Below the pieces are notes generated by a model. That model ran no database searches and had not been told where the DNA came from. It saw only the letters and a program-made list of their open reading frames with translations. Shown here in pieces: positions 1-5,800 of a stretch of DNA of 11,130 nucleotides. Positions within the stretch are counted from its first letter, which is position 1. Every line of letters starts with the position of its first letter. Source of the DNA: an uncultured Clostridia bacterium (GTDB lineage: Bacteria > Bacillota > Clostridia > TANB77 > CAG-508); the NCBI GenBank assembly GCA_934169535.1, contig CAKPOC010000039.1:1-11130 (forward strand), written 5' to 3'. The translations under genes and the position numbers were made by a program.

Positions 1-1
1 G

Positions 2-826
2 TATTATGCTGACATTCCAAAAGAATTTTGTGGGGTATTTTATTTTTATAAAGACAATACAATATATATTGAGAAAGGCAAGCAGGTTGATAATCATTTA
101 ATAAGTGAAAGTATTCATTACTTACAAAACTTTAGCAAATTCAATAAAAAAGATAATCAAGTAGGCATTTGCAAATTCCAGGAATTTAATATTTTTGGAC
201 TAGGAATAAATGAGGCAATAGTGCAATATATTACAATACTTGCAATGCAGGAAAAATTTCAAAGAGTAAATAATGACAAAATTTCTATTTATACAAATGA
301 TGATGTTAAATATAAATATATGGTAAGTTTAATAAATCAAATAATGTTTTTAATAGATGACAATTATGCGATTGAAAGCTGTATAAATAGCACAGAAAAT
401 TTTGAAGATAATCTTTATAATACTTTTGAAGAAAACACTCAAAAAATTGTTAAAAATTTTGATGCTATATTAACCGAAAATGGCAGTTGCACTAGAAATG
501 AAGAAAAAATAATAAATATATATATGCAAACACAAGAACTAATTTATAAAACATATTTTTCAAAGACATATAAGTTAATTGAAACAACGGAAGAAGAAGA
601 CCTTCAAGTAAAAAAGATGGTGGAATTTGAAAATATAATTGGAAAATATTTAGATGGTAGTGATAATGTGTTTGAAGAATTTAAAAATGATATGAATAGC
701 AAATATCTAAAGAAATATGTAGAAATATGCAATAGAAAAAATCTTCCAATGAAAGCAGAGAGGTATAAAATACATAGATTATTTAATAAAATATTGCAAT
801 TCTTTAAAAAAGAAAAAGCAAACTAA
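2..826 (+). CDS. 3' part of a protein of unknown function with a degenerate zinc-peptidase-like core
   Basis: The frame is open from base 2 to the TAA at 824-826 (274 residues visible), so the gene starts left of the window. A GTG at 221 could be taken as a start, but it has no good ribosome binding site and sits inside what looks like a conserved block, so I treat it as internal. The visible N-terminal part reads like the core of an HExxH metallopeptidase: a GVFYFYKDNTIYI strand, then SESIH at 104-118 where HExxH would be expected, and about 30 codons later GINEAIVQYIT, matching the usual NE-containing third-ligand helix. The first His is replaced by Ser, so catalysis is doubtful. The remaining 190 or so residues are charged, Lys/Glu/Asn-rich and probably helical, with no motif I recognise and a basic C-terminus (FFKKEKAN). 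No membrane segment is visible. The reading frame is well supported; the peptidase kinship is inference. Confidence 0.75.
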   Translation, partial: YYADIPKEFCGVFYFYKDNTIYIEKGKQVDNHLISESIHYLQNFSKFNKKDNQVGICKFQEFNIFGLGINEAIVQYITILAMQEKFQRVNNDKISIYTNDDVKYKYMVSLINQIMFLIDDNYAIESCINSTENFEDNLYNTFEENTQKIVKNFDAILTENGSCTRNEEKIINIYMQTQELIYKTYFSKTYKLIETTEEEDLQVKKMVEFENIIGKYLDGSDNVFEEFKNDMNSKYLKKYVEICNRKNLPMKAERYKIHRLFNKILQFFKKEKAN

Positions 827-861
827 AAAGACCAAATTGTATTTTACAATTTGGTCTTTTT
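825..861. terminator. Bidirectional intrinsic terminator between convergent genes
   Basis: A perfect 17-bp inverted repeat (825-841 with 845-861) closes on a 3-base TTT loop. The outer stem is A-rich on one side and T-rich on the other, so either transcript ends in a U-tract after a GACCAAATTGTA core hairpin. It begins at the stop codon of the rightward gene ending at 826 and overlaps the stop codon of the leftward small gene (860-862), so it probably serves both. Confidence 0.9.
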
Positions 862-1045
862 ATAAAAATAATTTTAAAACATTAAGTGTAAATACAGAAA
901 ATGCAACTTTCCAAGTGCTCCTAAAAGTTTTAAATAAGAAATTTTTTACAATAAAAAAATTGTAATCCTTTCTTAAAGTTAAAGCAAGTGAGTTTGGAAT
1001 AGGTGCATTTTTATTTTCTTCCAAATTAGTTTGATTATCATTCAT
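860..1045 (-). CDS. Small basic hydrophobic protein, 61 residues, unknown family
   Basis: I do not recognise this protein. Three independent signals on the minus strand support a real gene: AGAGGT at 1059-1054, 8 bases before the ATG at 1045; a promoter just upstream (1093-1066); and a strong terminator at its 3' end. The first 18 or so residues are Asn/Glu-rich and polar. The rest is basic and aromatic-hydrophobic (DYNFFIVKNFLFKTF, then STWKVAFSVFTLNVLK), which could form an amphipathic or membrane-associated helix, although lysines and arginines interrupt it and it is not a clean transmembrane segment. It is convergent with the gene ending at 826 and divergent from the surface-protein operon starting at 1268. 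A chance ORF is possible at this length, but the fit of promoter, RBS and terminator argues against it. Confidence 0.62.
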   Translation of the reverse strand: MNDNQTNLEENKNAPIPNSLALTLRKDYNFFIVKNFLFKTFRSTWKVAFSVFTLNVLKLFL

Positions 1046-1065
1046 ATAATTTTACCTCTAGAAGT

Positions 1066-1093
1066 ATTATATCATAGGAAAAGTAAAAGTCAA
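1066..1093 (-). promoter_or_regulatory. Sigma-A-type promoter for the small leftward gene
   Basis: On the minus strand, TTGACT (1093-1088) is followed after 16 bases by a perfect TATAAT (1071-1066). The expected transcript start near 1059 falls right at the AGAGGT ribosome binding site, giving a very short leader of about 14 bases before the ATG at 1045. Confidence 0.75.
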
Positions 1094-1138
1094 GAAATAA
1101 AAAAAAGTAAAAAACATACAGATTATGTAAACAACGAA

Positions 1139-1167
1139 TTGAAAAATGTACAAAAATATGATATTTT
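1139..1167 (+). promoter_or_regulatory. Predicted promoter of the surface-protein operon
   Basis: TTGAAA (1139-1144), a 17-base spacer and TATTTT (1162-1167), with a TGA just before the -10 box as in extended -10 promoters. The inferred start near 1174 gives a leader of about 94 bases before the ATG at 1268. The surrounding intergenic DNA (1094-1267) is very A-rich; apart from this promoter and the hairpin at 1187-1217 I see no operator-like palindrome. Confidence 0.55.
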
Positions 1168-1186
1168 ATTATTGTTTAAATTTGTA

Positions 1187-1217
1187 TTAAAAGCCTGAAA
1201 ATCAGGGGCACTTTTAG
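1187..1217 (+). promoter_or_regulatory. Bulged hairpin in the 5' leader of the surface-protein operon
   Basis: The outer arms TTAAAAG (1187-1193) and CTTTTAG (1211-1217) pair over 7 bp (one G-T wobble). The inner arms CCTGA (1194-1198) and TCAGG (1202-1206) pair around an AAA loop, leaving a 4-base GGCA bulge at 1207-1210. It is not followed by a U-tract, so it is not a standard terminator. It lies just inside the predicted transcript start. It may stabilise the 5' end or bind a regulator; I cannot match it to a riboswitch class I know. Confidence 0.45.
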
Positions 1218-1267
1218 TTGGAAATACTATACAAATTATAACAAAAAAATTTTAGAAGGGGGAAACT

Positions 1268-2290
1268 ATGAGGGAAGTAAAACAAATCAAGACTTTAGTC
1301 CTACTAGCATTAGCAGTAATATTTGCTATAGTAGTTTTACAAATGCCTGTAATGGCGACAACCAAAGATAACATAATATTAAAAAAAGCAGATGAAAGTT
1401 ACTTAATTTATTATGAAACTATCTGCAAAGAAGAATTTGAATTTGCTTTTTCAAACAATCCTGAAGAAACAGTAGATAACCTAAAGTTTAAAAGTTCAGC
1501 TAAAGATTCAACTGGCGAAAATGCTTTAAATATTGCTTATATAGATGAAAATCTATACGAAGAATATTTCAGTAAAGAAACATACATATGGATTAGAAAC
1601 CAAAACGACGAAATTTTAGTTTCAGCAGAACTTGTAAATTTAAATAATGCTATAGATGATAGCATTGTAAATCTAGTTAATACAACAACAAAGGCAAATG
1701 AAGCAACACCAAGGATAGAAATTGATACAACTAAATTAAATGTAACTCATCCAGAAGTTGAAGGAGTTATAACAACTGTAACAACAGGAAAGATTAAAAT
1801 TTGTGAAAAAGAAAATTGCAATTATAAATATTGCTTAATATCTGCAACAGCAGAAAATGAGAAAGCTTTAGAATTATATAATCTTACCCAAAACATGAGC
1901 TCGAAAGATAAAAATACATACGAAAAACTTTCAAATGTAGAAAAATTTTATAATCTATATGAAGAATTAATGCCAAAAGAAGATGACTGGAAAGATGTAG
2001 AAAATTATGAAATTTTGCAACCAGAATCTGCAAGAAGTGGTGATAAATTTATCGTTTATATAAAAGAAGAAAACGAAGAAAGTTCTATAGTAGATGTTAA
2101 ACTATTGGAAAGTAAATATTCGTTTGAAGAACAACGTATAGACGAGGAAGACAAAACTTTAACAGAAGTTGTGAAATTACCTGTTACTTATGATGAAGGA
2201 ATAGTTCTAATTGTATTGCTAGCAATAATAGTAATTGCAATAATTGTAGCAACAATAGTGAACAAAAAGATGAAAAATAAGGAAAAATAA
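1268..2290 (+). CDS. Secreted, C-terminally anchored protein with LPVTY sorting-like tail; unknown family
   Basis: 340 residues. The ATG is preceded by a strong AGAAGGGGG site 8 bases upstream. Residues 1-30 are a clear Sec signal peptide: basic start, hydrophobic run about 9-27, likely cleavage after VMA at 28-30. The mature part is acidic, about 280 residues, probably beta-rich, with no domain I recognise. It carries Cys53 and a C-x4-C-x4-C cluster (Cys179, 184, 189). The C-terminus has the layout of a cell-wall sorting signal: LPVTY at 304-308, a hydrophobic stretch at 312-331, then a lysine-rich tail (KKMKNKEK). The canonical Gly of LPxTG is Tyr, so it is either an unusual sortase substrate or simply a membrane-anchored ectodomain. 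The sortase gene starts 3 bases after its stop, which favours a functional link. It may be an accessory subunit, anchor or assembly factor for the large adhesin two genes downstream. Confidence 0.88.
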   Translation: MREVKQIKTLVLLALAVIFAIVVLQMPVMATTKDNIILKKADESYLIYYETICKEEFEFAFSNNPEETVDNLKFKSSAKDSTGENALNIAYIDENLYEEYFSKETYIWIRNQNDEILVSAELVNLNNAIDDSIVNLVNTTTKANEATPRIEIDTTKLNVTHPEVEGVITTVTTGKIKICEKENCNYKYCLISATAENEKALELYNLTQNMSSKDKNTYEKLSNVEKFYNLYEELMPKEDDWKDVENYEILQPESARSGDKFIVYIKEENEESSIVDVKLLESKYSFEEQRIDEEDKTLTEVVKLPVTYDEGIVLIVLLAIIVIAIIVATIVNKKMKNKEK

Positions 2291-2293
2291 TCT

Positions 2294-2848
2294 ATGAAAA
2301 ATAAAACTTGCAAATTTATTATGGCTATTTTGTGGATTTCTTTAATTATTGTAATTACCTTATTAATTATTAGATATGGAGATAATTATCTAAACGAAGT
2401 AGAAATTAAAAAGGAATTAATTGATATAGAAGGAAGTGTTAGCACAACATTTAAAGGATACGAAGTTGAGGGGATACTAGAAATTCCTGCAATAAACATC
2501 AAATATCCAATAATTAATACAACAAACGAAGAAGCAATGAAAATCTCTGTAACTAAGCTAAGTGGACCAAAAATAAACGAAGTTGGCAACTACTGCATAG
2601 CAGGGCATAACAATAGAGATGGAACGATGTTTGGGAAAACTAAATATTTAAAAGTTGGTGATAGTATAAAACTTACCAATTTACATAATGAAACAATTGA
2701 ATATAAAATTTTTAAAATATATACAGTAGATCCAAACGATGTTAGTTGTACTAATAGTGTGGATGAAAATTCAAAAGAGTTAACACTAATTACTTGTACA
2801 AATGGTCATAAGAATAGATTAATAACAAAAGCAAGACAGATTATATAA
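2294..2848 (+). CDS. Sortase (membrane-bound cysteine transpeptidase), class D-like
   Basis: 184 residues. Sortases cleave a sorting motif in secreted proteins and join the new carboxyl end to cell-wall or pilin amines on the outer face of the membrane. A short basic N-terminus is followed by one transmembrane anchor (about 9-27), giving the usual N-in, C-out topology. The catalytic set is visible: His105 in CIAGHNNR, Cys168 in TLITC, Arg175 in HKNRLI. The ILEIPAINIKYPI strand near 61-73 is typical of the sortase barrel. The compact size and AGHN/TLITC motifs resemble class D enzymes of the Bacillus YhcS type more than class A or pilus class C, and I see no lid extension; the class is my inference. 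It starts 3 bases after the upstream stop, with AAGGA (2279-2283) inside that gene, so translation is probably coupled. The very large surface protein follows 20 bases later. Confidence 0.93.
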   Translation: MKNKTCKFIMAILWISLIIVITLLIIRYGDNYLNEVEIKKELIDIEGSVSTTFKGYEVEGILEIPAINIKYPIINTTNEEAMKISVTKLSGPKINEVGNYCIAGHNNRDGTMFGKTKYLKVGDSIKLTNLHNETIEYKIFKIYTVDPNDVSCTNSVDENSKELTLITCTNGHKNRLITKARQII

Positions 2849-2856
2849 TTTAAAAT

Positions 2857-2861
2857 GGGGG
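2857..2861 (+). promoter_or_regulatory. Ribosome binding site that decides the TTG start of the large adhesin
   Basis: GGGGG at 2857-2861 lies 7 bases before the TTG at 2869. There is no in-frame ATG until around codon 304, far inside the protein, and the sequence from the TTG gives a perfect signal-anchor N-terminus, so the TTG is the real start. Confidence 0.75.
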
Positions 2862-2868
2862 TAAAAAA

Positions 2869-5800
2869 TTGAAAGCAAAAATTAATTATAAGAGTAAAAG
2901 AGTTATTATAATTATAGCAATAGCAATAATTCTACTAATCGCTGCAATTTCTGGAACGGTCGCTTTTATAAAAGGTGACAACCATGCTTCTGCTGTTGGA
3001 GCTGAAGAAACTCAAGTAAACGAAGAAGTTCCAAATGAAGAAAAAGTAGATAACCCAGCAGAAACTGATAACGAGCAGGTACCATTAGTAGACGAAAAAA
3101 ATAATACAAACAATTCTAACTTAGTTGAAAATAATACAAATAATTCTAACTTAGTTGAAAATAATTCAAATACAAAAATAAATAATAATAATCGTGCAAA
3201 AACAAATGAAGCAAAAAATGAAACAACAGAATATATTCAAACAACACTAATACCAGGTAGAAAAGATGTATTAGTAAACCAAAATACTCAAATTAGCTGG
3301 ACTCCAGTAGTGGTACCAGCTGAAAAAATAACAACTCAGTTAGAAATCAATAAACCAAATTTAGAGGTTACAAAAAGTGCGTATGTAGGAAACGAAGAAA
3401 TAACAAATAATCCTGCAAACACAGTAGTTCAAGAAGGCCAAGAGATAACTTATGTAATAAAAGTTAAAAATAATGGAGATTTAAAAACTTCAACAATTAG
3501 AACTACTGATACAATACCAGAAGGAACAGAACTTGTAGAAGATTCTATTTCAAATGGTGGAGTTTATGAAAATGGAAAAATAACTTGGAAAAACGCAGTA
3601 GAAGCAAATGAAACAATAGAGTTTTCTTTTAAAGTAAAAGTAATCTCAAATTCGATTAATTTAATCGAGAATACTGCAAAGGTAAATGGAGAAGATTCAC
3701 CTACAGTAAAAACTCCATCTATTAAAACAACTAAAGAAGTATTTGCTTTAATAGATGGAGAACTTACTAAAGCTGAAATGGCTAAAGCAAAGGATACTTT
3801 AAGATATGTAATAACAGTAACTAACAATTCAGAAGTTAGTGGAAAAACAAATATAGAAGATCCTATTCCAGAAGGTACAACGTTAGTAGAAAACTCAATT
3901 TCTGATAATGGAAAATATACCGACGGAAAAATTTTCTGGAAAGATGTTGAAATAAGTGCAAATAAAAGCACAACTGTAAGTTTCGACGTAACAGTAAATG
4001 CTGACAGAAAAATAGCAGTAAAAAATGTAGCAATTGTAGGCGAAAAAAATACGCCTGAGGTAGAAACAAAAGTTGCAAATATTACAACAATAAAGACAAG
4101 CGAAGGAAAACATGCTGATGGAACACTTGTAACAAAGGAAAATCCATTACATGAATTAGACGAAATAACATATAAATTAACATCTAAAAACGAAGGTGAT
4201 GGAAAAGGAACAGTAAAAATATCTGATACAATTCCAACAGGAACAACATTAGTAGGAAATATTAAATTAGATGGAAAATCATATACAGAAGCTGAGTTAA
4301 ATGCTGGAATAAATGTTACTTTAAAAGCTGGAGAAGAAAAATCAATAACATTTACTGTAAAAATAAATCCATTTGAGGATGAAAGAATAACAGTAAGAAA
4401 TGCAGATGCAAAACAAGACGAAACACCAGTACCTCCAACAGAAGATGAGGTTATAAAAGAATATGTTTTAATAAATGTTAATAAGAAATTTGTTGATAAA
4501 GATAACATTGATAAATATAGACCTAGAGAAGTAACAGTTGGACTATATTCAAGCAAAGATTCAAAAGAATTTATTACAACAATTAAATTAAATGAAAGTA
4601 ACGTATGGAAAGGTTCATTTACAGGACTTAATAAATATGATTTAGAAACAAAAGCTCTTATAGATTATGATGTAAGAGAAATAAATGTAGACAAAAACTA
4701 TAATGATACATATACTTCTGCAAAAGAAGGAGATAAAGTAACATTTGATATAACTAATACATTAAAATATGAAAATGTTAAAACAAATGTTACAGCTAAG
4801 AAAATTTGGGATGATAATGATGGAAAAGTTGGTGCAAGAGCAAGCGTTACATTTGAATTATATAAAAATGGAAAATCTACAGGAATCACTCAAATTGCAT
4901 CAGATGATGAAGATGTTAATTGGACAGTTACATTCCAAGATTTACAAAAATATGAAGCTGATGGAAGTAAAATTAAATATACAGTAAAAGAAGTAACAAG
5001 ATTACCTTATTATGCAGAACCTTCTTATGGAAATGATGGAAGTGTATTAACTGTAACAAATAAAATTGACTATACTACATTTACAAAAGATGTAAGTGTT
5101 AAAAAAATATGGGTTGATCCAGCAAATACAGAACATGAAGACATTACAATAAACCTATATCAAAGTGGAAATAACGAAATATTTAGAACTGCAACATTAG
5201 ATAAAAATACAACAAGCTATACATTTACTGCATTACCAAAATATGATAAAGATGGAAATGAGTACACATATACAGCACAAGAAGTTGGAGTTAAAGGATA
5301 TACAACATCATATAGTGAAGATAAATTGACAATTACAAATACAATAGAGCAAAATAACAAAGTTGAGGTAAGCGGAACAAAAACATGGGTTGACCCAAAA
5401 GGAACAAAACATGATCCTATAACAATTAGGTTATATCAAAACGATAATATAGAAGCTTATAGAACAACTACTTTGGGAAATGGTGTAACAAGTTATAAGT
5501 TTGAAAATTTACCAAAATATAAAACAGATCCAGATGGAAAATATGAATTAGATGCAAATGGTAATGTACAATTAAACAAATATACTGTTAGAGAAGATGC
5601 TGTTGAAGGTTACAACACAACATATAGCAAAAATAATCCAAATGATATTATAAATACAATTGAACAAAATAATGAAGTTTCAATATCAGGAACAAAAATA
5701 TGGAAGGACCCAGAAGGAACAGTTCATGATCCAATTACAATTAAATTGTTAAGAGATGGAAAAGAAACAAAGAAAACTGTTGTATTAGAAAATGGAAAAA

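Noticed and set aside
1113..1127. Small inverted repeat ACATA-cagat-TATGT as an operator
   Set aside because: Only 5-bp AT-rich arms, expected by chance in this composition.
2844..2849. TATAAT sequence between the sortase and adhesin genes as an internal promoter
   Set aside because: There is no convincing -35 box at the right distance (best is TTAATA with a 19-base gap), and TATAAT is common by chance in such AT-rich DNA.
2855..2872. Five-codon mini-ORF (ATG at 2855, TGA at 2870-2872) whose stop overlaps the TTG start of the adhesin
   Set aside because: It has no ribosome binding site of its own, and its second codon is the GGG of the adhesin's own site. Translational coupling is possible but the ORF is more likely a by-product of that site.
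3564..4556. Long 330-codon open frame on the minus strand inside the adhesin gene, plus several shorter minus-strand and alternative-frame ORFs across 3863-7313
   Set aside because: They lie opposite or out of frame with a clearly coding domain-rich protein, have no ribosome binding site or promoter, and their composition is that of a shadow of repetitive Lys/Glu/Asn/Thr codons.
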